Below, in pieces: positions 33,157 through 43,700 of a stretch of DNA of 61,414 nucleotides. Below the pieces are notes generated by a model. It did not search any database. It was given only the letters and a program-made list of their open reading frames with translations, and was not told where the DNA came from. Numbering within the stretch: position 1 is the first letter of the stretch; every line of letters begins with the position of its first letter. The stretch is from Mesostigma viride (Eukaryota > Streptophyta > Mesostigmatophyceae > Mesostigmatales > Mesostigmataceae): contig RPFO01001704.1 of NCBI GenBank assembly GCA_009746045.1, positions 1 through 61,414 of the forward strand, read 5' to 3'. The position numbers and the translations under genes are program-made.

Positions 33157-33530
33157 CCAGTATTGTTTTATTATTTATTTCTTAATGCAGGTCTGCACCC
33201 CCAACATTATTGTTATTGTTTTTAAGTTGATTAGGGGTACAAAAGAGACATGGCTGGTTGAGCCAGGTTGGTTACAGCTGGCTGTTCTGGCCAGGTGTTA
33301 TATTGCACATTAAATAAGGTGTACACAGCTGGCTGGTTTGGCCAGTTACTGAAGCACACATTAAGTAAATGGATACAAAGCTTGTGTCCTCAAGCTGCAA
33401 ATGGATACAAATCTGACCTAGCCAGCACTCACACCCCACAACGAATGTGTTGAATTTTATGGCGCCCAGCAGCTATCGCTGTGGTAAGGGGGTGTGGTGG
33501 TTGTGTACTGTGCTATGGCCAGTCATTTAT
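33157..33530. other. 3' untranslated region of element B
   Basis: About 370 bases between the pol stop and the 3' LTR. It contains two diverged copies of a GGCTGGTT.GGCCAG motif near 33260-33350 and no ORF of note. Confidence 0.6.
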
Positions 33531-34027
33531 TCAAACACTGACTCTGATATCATAGGGGTTCATGTTCTGAAAGAGGAGCTGGTACTGTTGGCCAGCAGCA
33601 TCCCGCAGCTTCGTGAGAGCGTCTGCTGGGTTGTCCTCATCATCCACATGAGTCCAGCTGGAAAAATAGGTGGCCTCCTGTTTGAGGATCACCCAATCCA
33701 GTCAGTGTGGACAGCAGCAGAGACAGATTTCTTGGTTAGAAAACTGATCACAGATTGGCTGTCAGTATAGAGATGTGAGATGACATTGCATGTGCTGCCT
33801 GCCTGGGTTTGTAGCCAGGTGAGCATGTGCTGCAGGGAACGAGCATGCAATGCAGCAGACACCACAGCACGACATTCAGCTGAGTTGCTGCTGCCAGGTT
33901 TTCTGCGGTGTAGCCTGCTGTACCAGGAAGTGAGGGACATGTAATCTGACCTGTTGGTGAGAAAAAACAGCCCTGATTCCCGTGCCCCCATCTGATTGAT
34001 TGTTCTGCTCTCCATGGAGCTGTCCAT
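33531..34027 (-). pseudogene. Element B RNase H and C-terminus
   Basis: The frame 34027-33689 contains copia RNase H motifs: SLTSWYSRLHRRKPGSSNSA matches the W-S-K-Q...S-S-x-E region, ECRAVV holds the catalytic Glu and YTDSQSVISFL the Asp. After a stop at 33689, another frame continues with SSWTHVDDEDNPADALTKL, the usual copia C-terminus (ADALTK), and ends at a stop at 33531-33533. There are two frame changes in a short distance. Confidence 0.8.
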
Positions 34028-35784
34028 GACACTTGGATGTGGATGTCTTCCATCAGATTCAGGCCATGGAGGATGAGGGGGGGACAGTCATTGACCAACT
34101 TCCTGATGTGACTGCATTTGATCTTGACTAGAACATCATGGGTGACCCTGCTGATGACAGCTAAGGGAGCCCCACAGATGGCTGACCACCACCCCAGTTT
34201 GCCCTGAACAGTGGCACACATATGTAAGGGGAGGTAGTTGTCCTGCAGCAGATCTAGACAATCTTGGATATATTCTGCAGGAGGGGAGAGAGAGCAGACC
34301 CACTGATCTGGCTGCCTATGCAGCTGCAACATGATGCCACAGAACTGGATGGGGGTTGTGCTCAATTCCACCTGTTTGCCAATCTCATATGATTCCTGGA
34401 CCTGCTGAATAAAGGTTTCCACCTCAGCTCTAGGCCCACAAATGAGTTGGTCATCTCCATGCCACACAAAGAACAGCAGTCCAGAGGGGGTGGGTACAAC
34501 AAAAAAGCATGGGTCCAGGTCATCATACGTGGCCTTGAGCTTTTTGAATACTTCCTCTGCTGAGTCTCTGAAAATTTTTGGGGCACTGACAAGCCCTTCC
34601 ACCCCAATGTTGATGATAAGGTGGGGCTCATCAATATAAGGTTTCCACACAGCTGGGGTGTCTACCACGTACACCTTCCCTTTCCACACAGATTCAGCCT
34701 TTTCTGGGTCCCCCCTGAGGAAGGCCCTTTTAATATCAGTGGCTTTGCAGACATAGTCTTGGCCTGCATTGAGGTTGTGGAGGAATAGGGAGAGCATGAT
34801 CCTGAGTGAGGTTTGTTGCAGCCCAGGTGTGTATGTTTCCCCTTTTGGCAGTGTGGATGTCCCCTTTAATTCTGTGACACATGGTCTGGCATGGAAGATT
34901 GGGGAGCCCACTTTTTGTGGTTTTTGTTTGAGAACAAATTTTAATCTGAGCTTTTTGGCTCCCTCTGGCACGTCCCATGAAGGGGTGACAGGCGGTTTGT
35001 ATTGAGGGTTTTTGGGGTTGGGCAGGACCCATTCCTGCCTGGCTTGGTGGACAATGGCCATCAGCCACTTGGTAAACCCTTTTTGTGTTTTGCATTCTTG
35101 TATGACGTGGGAGATTTGGTGGGGTGAGTGCATGGCTATGTCCCACTTACCCAGCCCAAAGGCTGAGGGATGGAGGAACTGGCTGTGCACTAACTTGTCC
35201 AGATCAGGGATCTCCCCTGGTGCATACTGAGTGTTGACTGCCTTGATGACAGCATCCATACCAGGGACAATACTGGAGAGAGGGATTTTAAAGTGGTCCA
35301 GAGGAACTGCACCCACCCCTGTGACACTGAGCTCATTAGCTGAGATAAGCACCCCAGGATAGGATACAAAAGGTTCCCCCAACAAGGTGTTACCAGAGTA
35401 CCCCTCCACCACCTGGAAGGGTGTCTGAATACCAAGTATAGGGAGCATCACTTGTCCCACTACATCCAGTGAGCTTTGGCCTGAGAAATCCTGCACCCGT
35501 GCCCAAAATGAAGGTGCAATCTCAAGACCAGGGATGGCTTGTGCACTGATCACACTGACCTGTGCCTGAGTGTCTATTGCCAGGGTCCAGGGGTCCTGAC
35601 TAGTGCACACAGCTGAGACTTTTGCCAACCCTGCGGCCACAGCAGCTTGTTGCTTATGTGACCTGTGTAATGCTTGCAAGGCGACTGCCAATCTTGACCT
35701 CAGAGCGGGAGGTTGGCAGACAATTTGGTGCCTTGGGGCTGAGCTAATGCTTCCAACCCAGCTACCTCGTGCCTGGTTAAGCAA
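34027..35784 (-). pseudogene. Element B protease and reverse transcriptase
   Basis: Begins with a retropepsin-like domain: LAIDTQAQVSVIS supplies the catalytic Asp and NTLLGEPF the ILG-like motif. Copia RT follows: GAKKLRLKFVLKQK, TPGLQQTSLRIML, then CKATDIKRAFLRGD (first catalytic Asp). The second Asp pair lies in LLFFVWHGDDQLICG, where the usual YVDD box reads HGDD. Connection motifs follow (QFCGIMLQL, ATVQGKLGWWSAICGAPLA). At about 34027 the RNase H continues in another frame. Confidence 0.85.
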
Positions 35785-37213
35785 TCCCCAGGTTGTGAAG
35801 TGGGCCTGGCTTCACTGAGGGTGGAAGGGTTCACAGAGGGTGCTGTGGTGCTGTCAACAGCAGTAATTGGTGGCTCAGAGCTACTGCTGGGCATGCTGGA
35901 GTTGCCAGATAGAAGTAGTGAGTCCATGCTTAAAGACTCTTCCCCAGGCACGTCTGCCATGGGAGAATAATACTTCTTAATTCTATGACAGCTCACCCTG
36001 TGACGCTTCCCATTGATATTGTGCTTGACCTCCACGGTCTTGCTGTTTTTGGTAAATCCACGGATGGTAACTGGACCTAGCCAAGTTCCAACCTTACCAA
36101 AGCTGTTTTCCTTGTAATAGAGAACTTGATCACCTTTTTGGAATACTGGCCTGGAATGGGTTTTATCTTTTTCTGCCAGTTTTGCTGAGGTTTGTGCACG
36201 TGCAGTGTTGTACAGTGCTATCACCTCTGGGGGATATACACCTGCCTGCAGGCCTGCTGGGATTACTTCACCCCACGTGGCATGCAAGACAGGTCTCATG
36301 TTTAGGGTTGTGCACATTTCATGACACCAGAGTGCCCTGTCACAATAGACCCCTGAAGTAGCATCCTTGGAAGGATTTTTGGCTAGTAGGGTTTTGACAG
36401 ATCTGATGGTTCTTTCAATGACCCCCTGACCCTCATGATCTTCCAGCCCAGCAATCTCTATTGCTTCACACCCTTCCAGGTCAGTCAGACAAGAAAATTG
36501 TTGATCAAGCAAAATTCTGTCAACTGGGTAGAATCTGGGTAAAGCAATCATGAGTGCAACACGTAGCTGCCCTGCAGACATGCCAGGTAGGGGTTCCATT
36601 ACTGTGAACCTGGACCATGAGTCTTTTAGGATCAGGTAGGGTTGGACATCTTTGTTGATGTGCATCACATCCCCCACTATCATGCCCCTATTGGTGGAAG
36701 GAGTTGCAGTATGCCATTTTTGAGGTTTGGGGCTATTGAACTGACATTCTTGACAGTGTTGTCTAGCCAGTTTTACTGCATTCCTGAGTTGTTTTCCCAT
36801 GCTACTACCCCCCAGCCGTCTGGCCAGTTCCTCAGCCACTGTTTCATGACCCATGGCTAGGTGCAGCTGATGAGCAAGCTCCTTGATATCTATGGAGTTG
36901 TCAACAGTAGGGGTTAGTGCTTTTATGTAAGGTTCCAGAACAGGGTGTTGGGAGGACAGTAAGGTTGCTGCCTCAAAATCAATTATGCCCTGGTTGCCAT
37001 CCCCAATGGTAATGAGATCATCATCCTCAGAGTACATAAGGTGAGTGAACTCACATTGATTTGGGTAGCGAGGCCTGTTGCAACGGCTGCCTGGAGGCCC
37101 CAGGGGATGACGTGCGTGCCAGCAGCCCGGGCAGAGATCCACCCCGTTGGCCAGGGAGTCGTTGTTGGGGCAGTTGTGCCGTGCGTGCCCTCGTTGGAAG
37201 CACCTCAGGCACC
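35700..37213 (-). pseudogene. Element B zinc knuckle and integrase
   Basis: One frame carries the CCHC knuckle (CLRCFQRGHARHNC, 37195-37150), a second Cys cluster (CPGCW), the integrase HHCC finger (LHLAMGHE...CQECQF) and the catalytic core (IVGDVMHI, ILLDQQFSC, GQGVIERTIRSVK). It also has a GPY/F-like module (GTWLGPVTIRGF) and a Ser/Thr-rich linker. The frame then closes at 35700, while the protease-RT frame begins at about 35784. The frame change falls in the linker, the same place where element A stays open, so it is probably an indel. Confidence 0.82.
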
Positions 37214-39846
37214 TTATGGACCCCCCAGGGTTGCCAGGCTGGTTGTTGTTGTGTTGTTGTTGTTGTTGTTTCCCTGCTGGGACCGGTTCTGGCCCTGCTG
37301 GGACCTGTTGTTGTTGTTGTTTTGGCCCTGTTGGGACCTGTTGTTATTGTTGCCCTGCTGGGACCTGTTGTTGTTGTTGTTGTTGTTGTTGTTGGGGTTG
37401 CCATGCAGGGGCACACGGTGCCACGTGTTGCCACGCCCCTGAGAGCCACTGCCCCCTTGGTGGGAGGACTTGTGGGTCTTGGGTGCCCCCCCTGGCTGGC
37501 CTGCCCCTTGCGTTTGTGGCCTTGGACACCCTGGACCTTGGGGTCCTGGGCCTGGTTGTTGCCAGTACCCAGGGGGTCCACTGCCTCCTCGATATAGAGC
37601 ATGGCAGCTCTGAAGTTGTCCCAGAGGGACTTGAGGCCTGTAAGCAGGGTAGCCAGGACAGAAGGTTGCAAATTAGCTTTTGTTAGCCAGGTGTGGATGA
37701 GATACCTTGGTTGGAGCTTGAGAAGCTCAAGGTCTTTCTCAATCATTACCCTGTATGTTTTTGCATCCCCAGAGAGGTTATTCTTGTTCACCTTATATGC
37801 AGCAAGCCAGTTGAAACGTTCTACTGCTTCCATGTGGTTATTGGTAAGCACTAGCTGTTTCAGATCAGTGATAAAGGTAGGCCACTGTTCAATGGCTGCT
37901 TCAGGTGTCAGGGTACGTTCCTGATAGGTTTGAATCAATGCTCTGATTGCAGGAGATGATTGATGGAATGTGGAGGAGGCCCTGAGAGCCTTAAACTGAT
38001 GTCTAAGGTTAAGACCTTCCATCCCATACTCCAAAGCAAAAACAAATTGCTTAGCTTGTTCAACAGTGTGACCCTCAGGCAAGCCAGCAATATTGATTTT
38101 GGATTCCTTTTTATGAGGGTTAAACACACCTGTGAGAGGGGGGTTGGCCCTCAAGAAGCTGTCGGTTGCTTGTTGCAGGCGGGTGGGGTCCAGGTTGATG
38201 GTCCCCCGCTCATACCGCGACATCAGGGCGCGCAGGCCCTCGACAGTTTGCAGCTGGTTAGCTGTTAACTGCTGATCTTGCAACGAGGCCAGCTGGGCCT
38301 GGAGAATGGCGAGCTGTTCCAGGACATCCCCGCTCCTTGGGGGGGCCTCAGCAGGCCTGTTGGGTGCCTGTGGCACCTCTGCACCTCCCCCCAGGGCCTC
38401 CTGGGGTCCTGGCCACCCCCCCTGGTTTGGGAGGGGGCCCCAACCCACAGGGCGAACCTGGGGTGGTGGGGGAGGGGGAGGGGGGGTCATGGTGGCCCTG
38501 GGGGAGCCCGGGGGTGTCCGGGTAACCCCACTGGGTCCAGCCCCATCGGTGGAGGGGCGGGCAGGGGTGTCTGCCTCTGCTCTCCTCCTGGCCTCCTCCC
38601 GCATGAGACGCTTCATCTCCTTGCGTACCTCATGCTCCCGGAGGGCTGCCTGAAAAGCAGCCTCATCCTCGGGTATGTCAGGGAGTGGTTCTCCCATGAT
38701 CATAGCAGGCCGGACTGGACAGTCCGCCTCTTTGCCCTTCCTCGCGCCCAGGGCCAGCAGTCCCTCCTTGTACTGCAGGGGTTGGGGGGGAGAGGGTTTC
38801 TTGCTGGTGGTTTCCAGCGGGGGGGCTTCTTCAGCTACCACCCCATGTTTGGCCAAGATGGCCTCCGTGACCCTGGCTTGGGTGATGGAGGACATGGTTT
38901 TAAAGTGTGCTGACCGAGCAAGCTCGGCCAGGTCTTGACTGTCCGCATAGTGCATGGGATAGTCAGCATTTTTTAAGAGGTCACGTAACCGCTGGGTGGC
39001 CTCGCGGTACGCGTCCGCCATCGCCTGGTGGGTAGCCAGGCGACGGGCGGCTTCCTCTTCATATTCTTGCCGCTTAGCGGCGAGCCGAAAAGCCGCCTCT
39101 CGGCGGACCTCTCGGTCCCGCTGCCGCTCTCGGCGTTCTTCATTTGCCACCAGCGCGGCCTGCTCGACCGCCAGGAGCGCTGGGGTAAGATTGATCTCAG
39201 TCTCCCCATCGGGGAGACTGGCAGTGTCGGATACCTCATCGTCGGACATTGGTTGTCCGGCGATGGGTTCCACAGGTTTTCGCACCACCCGTGCGAGTTT
39301 AATACTCTCCATGTCCTTCTTCTTGCGAAGAAGGGACGCAGAGGGTCGCCCAAACGTTAGCTCAATGTGGTTATGTCCCTGGGCGAAAGGGACATTAAGG
39401 TTTGATGTGGCGGGACGAAAGGTAATCGTCCCGTCCGGTGCCACCGAGGCCGTCTGACGGGGCATACGCTCCCGAAGAGATGGCAACGTGGGGCCGGACT
39501 GTGGAGCCTCAGTGGGGTTTACCACCGAGGTCTCCGCAGCCATGGCCGCGCCAGCCGTGGTTGCGGCTGGGGCGGCCGCCGGAGTCGAGGGTAAGCCGGT
39601 CTCCCCGGGGGGAGCCGTCTCGGCCTCCGGCCTCGCAGGGGAGGGGGGTAGGTCGGTCGGCTTTGCAGCCGCCGTCCCCTCGTCCTGGCAACCATTGTGA
39701 GTCTTTTTGTTCTTTTTCTTTTTCTTGGAAATGGCCGCATCGCCAGCCGGCTTCTTGTTGTTGTCTCTGGGCATCCGCCGATCCTGCCCATCATCATCCT
39801 CGTTGTAGGTAAGCTTCTTAGCGACATTCTTGTTCGTGATAGCCAT
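37214..39846 (-). pseudogene. Element B Gag
   Basis: Starts at ATG 39846. It has a Lys-rich N-terminus, a long charged coiled-coil-like region (residues about 200-300, EERRERQRDREVRREAAF) and a Pro-rich linker. A capsid-like domain (INIAGLPEGHTVEQAKQF through GLKSLWDNFRAAML) is homologous to Gag of element A. A low-complexity Asn/Gln tract encoded by GTT repeats at 37243-37397 follows. The capsid frame enters that tract as poly-Thr, whereas the Asn-coding frame and the frame of the zinc knuckle are different. At least two frame changes therefore lie within the microsatellite. Confidence 0.8.
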
Positions 39847-39864
39847 GGTAGCAAATAAAATTCA

Positions 39865-40337
39865 AGTTAGAATGCGGTGGGATATATTGCTTGAGAACAC
39901 TGAAGGCTTGGAGCAATGAATTGCTTGGTTCATTAGAAAATAGGTTTACCCTTTATCAACGTTCCTCTCACCGGCTGCGCCGCCAGTGACCGTTGGGTGC
40001 AGACCGTTGGCCCGAGGCCACACGATGACAGGTAGCAGTCTAGTCACTGCATCGTGCGATCACAAATCAATGCACGCTGCAGTACGGTCCCTATCTAGGA
40101 TACTCTAGTACCGTCCAATGACAGGACACTACGTATACTGGGTACTGACATCTGTCACGTACCTCAGTACCCAAAGTACCTATCTAGGGAAACGTATGCG
40201 ACTCGACTAGCATTCCTATCTGTATAGCCCACGTGGTATTTATATTCACATACCAACGTAGGTTTACAAGGCTTATTCATACGTTGTATTCACAATGCCT
40301 TTGAGACTTAGTCTACAGCAAAGCATGGAGACTAACT
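39865..40337 (-). repeat. 5' LTR of element B
   Basis: 473 bp, indistinguishable from the 3' LTR. By position it should hold the promoter and start of the genomic RNA; I could not point to a specific core promoter motif. Confidence 0.95.
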
Positions 40338-40415
40338 GTACCCTCAGATCTGAAAGATTTTTTTTTTACTCATTTGAAGACTTGTGAAATTGAGCAAACA
40401 CCTATGAATCCCCTC

Positions 40416-40796
40416 TGTCTGCGACGACAGCTCGAGCGAAGGCCGAGGCCTCGCAGGCGGCACCTCGCCATCCTCCTCCGAGGAATCACTCCGCTCACGA
40501 CCCCCGTCACCTGCGACGGGGGAATTGCGTGCCCGGGGGACCTGCCCCCCAGGTGCCATGGCGGACGAACCGCCTATGGCAAACGGACGACCGCTCGCCA
40601 TTCCCCGGGCGCCGGGCCCCACCTGCGGGGTCCGACGCCTGGGGTGGTCGGCGACCACCGTGCGGAAGGGGACGTTGGGCGTCACCCTCGCATCGTTGGT
40701 GGAGGGCGTGCCCTCCGGCGAAAGTCGTGGTGAGGTGCGCCTGGCAGGCGCCTTCCCCTTGTTGTTGTTGCCGTTGTTGCCGTTGTTGGAAGCCAT
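40416..40796 (-). pseudogene. Element A Gag, N-terminal 127 codons
   Basis: Starts at ATG 40796 with an Asn/Gly-rich leader (MASNNGNNGNNNKGKAPARR) encoded by GTT/GCC repeats. A basic and Pro-rich region follows, ending at ...SSQT, where the ACA codon is the target duplication of the foldback insertion. Reading on into the insertion gives only 24 foreign codons. This is the severed start of the gag at 26191-23450. Confidence 0.82.
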
Positions 40797-41780
40797 ATCT
40801 TTTTTTTGCTTGTAAAAAAAATATCGAACTTTTCAGTCCAAGTTGGATGGAGACTAGGAACGACGAACAACTGCTGAAGCTGAAAGCGAATGATGATTGT
40901 ATTACAATAATACAAGGAGAGAGCGATGAAAGCTGAGGGCTCAGAATGGAACTGGGCAAACTCGGGTGCTGTGGCACTTCCCAGTGCTACGCCTATATGC
41001 CTATGGCGGTGCTACCTGCAGCACACGACCAGTGGACAACTGTACACTGCAATGCCATGCGACCACGTCACTAGCAACCAGCTAAGACTCGGCCCGTCAG
41101 GCCCGGCTACACCGGACCTGGCGGGTCGAGCTAGCACCTAGGAACAGTCTGGCACTAACCGCACATCGGTCCACATGACACCTCAGTACCGTACACCCTG
41201 CCGTACTGTACTGAGGTGTCCCGCTCAGCCGCGGTAGGCAATACGCGGCGCGCAGGCCGGAAATCCGTGTGTCAGCCTAAGCATCTCATCTAACTAGAGC
41301 CGTGCACGACCGTAGCCGCACAGCTCCGCATTCCTGTCATAGCCATCCCACCTACACTCGTAACTACCACCGGCTGTCGGTAACTACTAGCACTGCTCCC
41401 ACTACATTTAATTCCGCCGCTGCTAAGGCTACTGCTACTGCTGCAGCTACCAAGAACTTCTTCGTCCATGGGCACAGAGTTACCTCGTCCTAAAACACCA
41501 ACCGACAACAACAAGGCGTGGGCAACAAAAACTACAACACCCTCGTACTAAAATAGTACAGACCTATACATAATAGCCATGAAAGAGCATTGTGTATCCC
41601 AGCAACTGAAGCTATGGCCGGCAAGCTATGGCACAAGCAAGCTTCCGAGCAGACCTGTTTCTTCAGAGCAAACCTTGAACCAACCCTAAAAGCCTTCGAA
41701 GCAACGCAGCAGGCGGCAGCACCCGGAATTCGAATTTTACACTGGCGCGGTTTGTTCAGTGTGCAGTGAATGAGAGTACG
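40797..41780. other. Probable 5' leader/LTR region of element A
   Basis: About 1 kb upstream of the element A gag start. By position it should contain its 5' LTR, but no partner LTR is present to delimit it. It includes a 13-bp stem (GACACCTCAGTAC at 41177-41189, complement at 41208-41220) and A/T runs near the gag start. No other gene was seen. Confidence 0.4.
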
Positions 41781-42330
41781 GTTAGAAATTAAGTTGTTTG
41801 TTTGTTTGTTTTACCGCCAGTGAGCGCGTTTGTCCGCCGAAGTATAATTATTTGTTATTTGTTTGTTTGTTAGCAAGAAAGCTGCACACGTGACAGGAAA
41901 ATAATATTTATTTACACTTTCTTTGTTTGTTTGGTAGCTTCGAAAACTACAGTTCACTACACTCGGGAATTAGTTAATTAAAATTCTTTTGTTTTATTTA
42001 TCGCTTGCAGCTGGCCGGCGCCCAGCCTCATAATTATTTAATATACTTACCAATGCGAGGGGTGTACGAAGGCGAAATGCATAAAGTTAAAACGTCAGCC
42101 TCCGACAATCCGGAGCGTCCGATGATGGATCCAACGGCCGTGATAAACCCGCTAAGCTATAGGCTCGGGTCGTCCGTCCAAATACTATACATAAACAACC
42201 AATACAAAACAAGCAAACAATACGGAAAACAAACGGCCTTCGGCCCCAACGATCACAAATCCAACGGAAACGACCCGAAATCGATAACACCACCGAAACG
42301 ACGCAGCCGCAGGCCACGCCGACAGCCACC

Positions 42331-42788
42331 ATGTCTGACGACGAGGAAATCCCCCAAGAATACCAGGCCACGCCCACCAAGCCTGCCAGCACGCTGGCGG
42401 ACTTTGGAGGGCAAACGCCTCGCACGCCGCAAGATGAAATCGACAGTCTCGTAGACGTCGGGAGGTGCGCAAAGAGCGCACTAGAATCAATAACAAAGAA
42501 AAGGCAAGAGGGACGATGACGGCATTCTGGTTGACATTGCCCTGGCAAAGAAGAAGATGGAGGATACTAAGACCCAAATTCAAGTGATCGCGACCGAGGT
42601 TCACAACCTCCAGCTAGATGAGGCGTAACTGGTTCAATATACAAAAACGATATAAGGCAGAGGTTGAGGAGGTTGAGCGCCTGGAAGTAGAACACAAAAA
42701 CAAGCGCCTCGCGGCTGCGGACAAACTTTACCAAGTGCTTCCCCTCCTGATTGATGCAGTCGAGGGCATCACTTACCTGCAGCAATGA
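42331..42788 (+). pseudogene. Charged coiled-coil protein upstream of Rep
   Basis: ATG 42331 sits in a strong ACCATG context. The N-terminal 60 residues are acidic and Pro/Thr-rich (SDDEEIPQEYQATPTKP). Continued in neighbouring frames, the sequence gives DDGILVDIALAKKKMEDTKTQIQVIATEV and, after a stop, RYKAEVEEVERLEVEHKNKR...LIDAVEGITYLQQ, both heptad-like. The final TGA (42786-42788) overlaps the Rep ATG as ATGA. Two frame changes (about 42505 and 42630) mean decay, indels or missed introns. The function is unknown; an oligomeric accessory protein is conceivable. Confidence 0.4.
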
Positions 42789-43700
42789 GCATCCCCGCTC
42801 CACCTCCAGTGCCTCCAGCCGACGCTCCAGCGCAAAACCCTCCAGCAGCCGCTGCACGTCGCCCGCGTCGTCGTCGCAACGCCGACAATGACGATCAAGA
42901 ACCAGCAGCGCCGTGCCCGGAATTCGTCGACGGTAAAAAAACAATCCCACCCCGCAAGGTCACTGCGAATCATGTTTTTCTGTGGCGCGACTTCAGCATT
43001 ACTGTAAACCCGCCTGGCGACAACGACATCACGGATCAACAAGCGCAGGTGGTGCACGACTGGCTTCATACACACGCCAGCCGGTGCTTCGCTGTGTGCG
43101 AGCGGGGTGCTGCAGCTGCTGGAAAACTGCACGTCCAAGCCGTCGCCACCATCTTCACGTCCGGATCCCTACCTGTCGCTAAATCGCTGAAGGAGGCCCT
43201 GGGGTGGATTCCCCACGTGCCACCCGGTAGCAAGGTGATGGTTTCAGAGTTGGCAGAAAAAGACATGCACACGTACCTGGGCATGCTCGGGTATTGCAAC
43301 AAAGACGCGCACAAACCGGCCGCTGACTTTCGCGTAATCATCGACGTAGGCAACACGCATGATGGAGGACTAACGCATTATTTTCATGAAGTACCACGCA
43401 ACGTCAAAGGGCAAGGTCGCCCTGTCCCCGTCCAACATTTTGCAGAACATGAATGTGAACCGAATGTGGGAGGACATTGAGCCCGATGAATTGCTCCTCC
43501 ACGTGCACCGCAGCGGCCATTACGTTGTACACGACAGCTGGGTGGCACCAAAAAATGGAATTCAGGGCATGGTGATGAGCAGGGTAACAGCAGCATTAGT
43601 ATTAAATGGGCATGATGTAAATAAGAAAACACCAAGTCACGTGCAGAAAGTCTATTTTTATGATCCCAAACAGCCTGGACGTGTCCGTTTGGCAAATTAA
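42785..43700 (+). pseudogene. HUH/Rep-type endonuclease
   Basis: Pro/Arg-rich N-terminus (residues 1-60), then a Rep-like domain. A motif-1-like strand (FLWRDFSITVN, 65-75) is followed by motif 2 with a single His and Gln (KLHVQAV, 114-120) after an acidic CERG. Motif 3 is YCNKD, with Y170 as nucleophile and K173. This HxQ/YxxK pattern is typical of rolling-circle initiators of the CRESS class. At about 43385 the frame shifts +1; the 43386-43700 frame (SPSNILQNMNVNRMWEDIEPDE, then SGHYVVHDSWVAPKNGIQG) continues the protein to a TAA at 43698. No SF3 helicase is evident. Confidence 0.55.

Larger units (their letters stand above)
32684..40337 (-). mobile_element. Copia-like LTR retrotransposon B, complete, 7654 bp
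   Basis: Two 473-bp LTRs (32684-33156 and 39865-40337) begin AGTTAG and end CTAACT on the plus strand. They appear identical base for base and are flanked by a perfect GTACC target duplication (32679-32683, 40338-40342). The coding order on the minus strand is gag, knuckle, integrase, protease, RT, RNase H. The gag ATG lies only 18 bases inside the 5' LTR, and I could not identify a standard initiator-Met primer-binding site. The element interrupts the right arm of the foldback element and is the youngest insertion of the nest. Confidence 0.95.
26195..40415. mobile_element. Palindromic foldback-like TIR element (interrupted by B)
   Basis: The ends share about 32 bases starting GAGGGGATTCATA, inverted, with ACA/TGT target copies at 26192-26194 and 40416-40418. 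Without element B it would be about 6.56 kb. Each arm is about 2.3-2.5 kb: an array of 173-bp repeats followed by about 340 bp of unique sequence (left arm 26195-28724; right arm 30409-32683 plus 40338-40415). The core is 28725-30408. The three-base target site is validated because excision restores the gag frame exactly. No transposase is recognisable. The structure resembles foldback elements, whose long arms consist of tandem repeats, but those usually make a longer duplication. Confidence 0.8.
20776..40796 (-). mobile_element. Copia-like LTR retrotransposon A, split and 3'-truncated
   Basis: Coding order on the minus strand: gag N-terminus (40796-40416), a 14.2 kb foldback insertion, gag remainder (26191-23450), then pol (23568-20776). 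Removing the insertion and one ACA target copy rejoins gag in the same frame. The pol part keeps integrase, protease and the start of RT, but then turns into unrelated sequence, so the 3' half and the 3' LTR are lost. Element A differs in sequence throughout from element B but shares its architecture. I could not fix its LTR boundaries. Confidence 0.85.

Noticed and set aside
42005-42454. 149-codon ORF overlapping the start of the coiled-coil gene
   Set aside because: It has no motif, a weak start context, and overlaps the better-supported ATG at 42331 in another frame.
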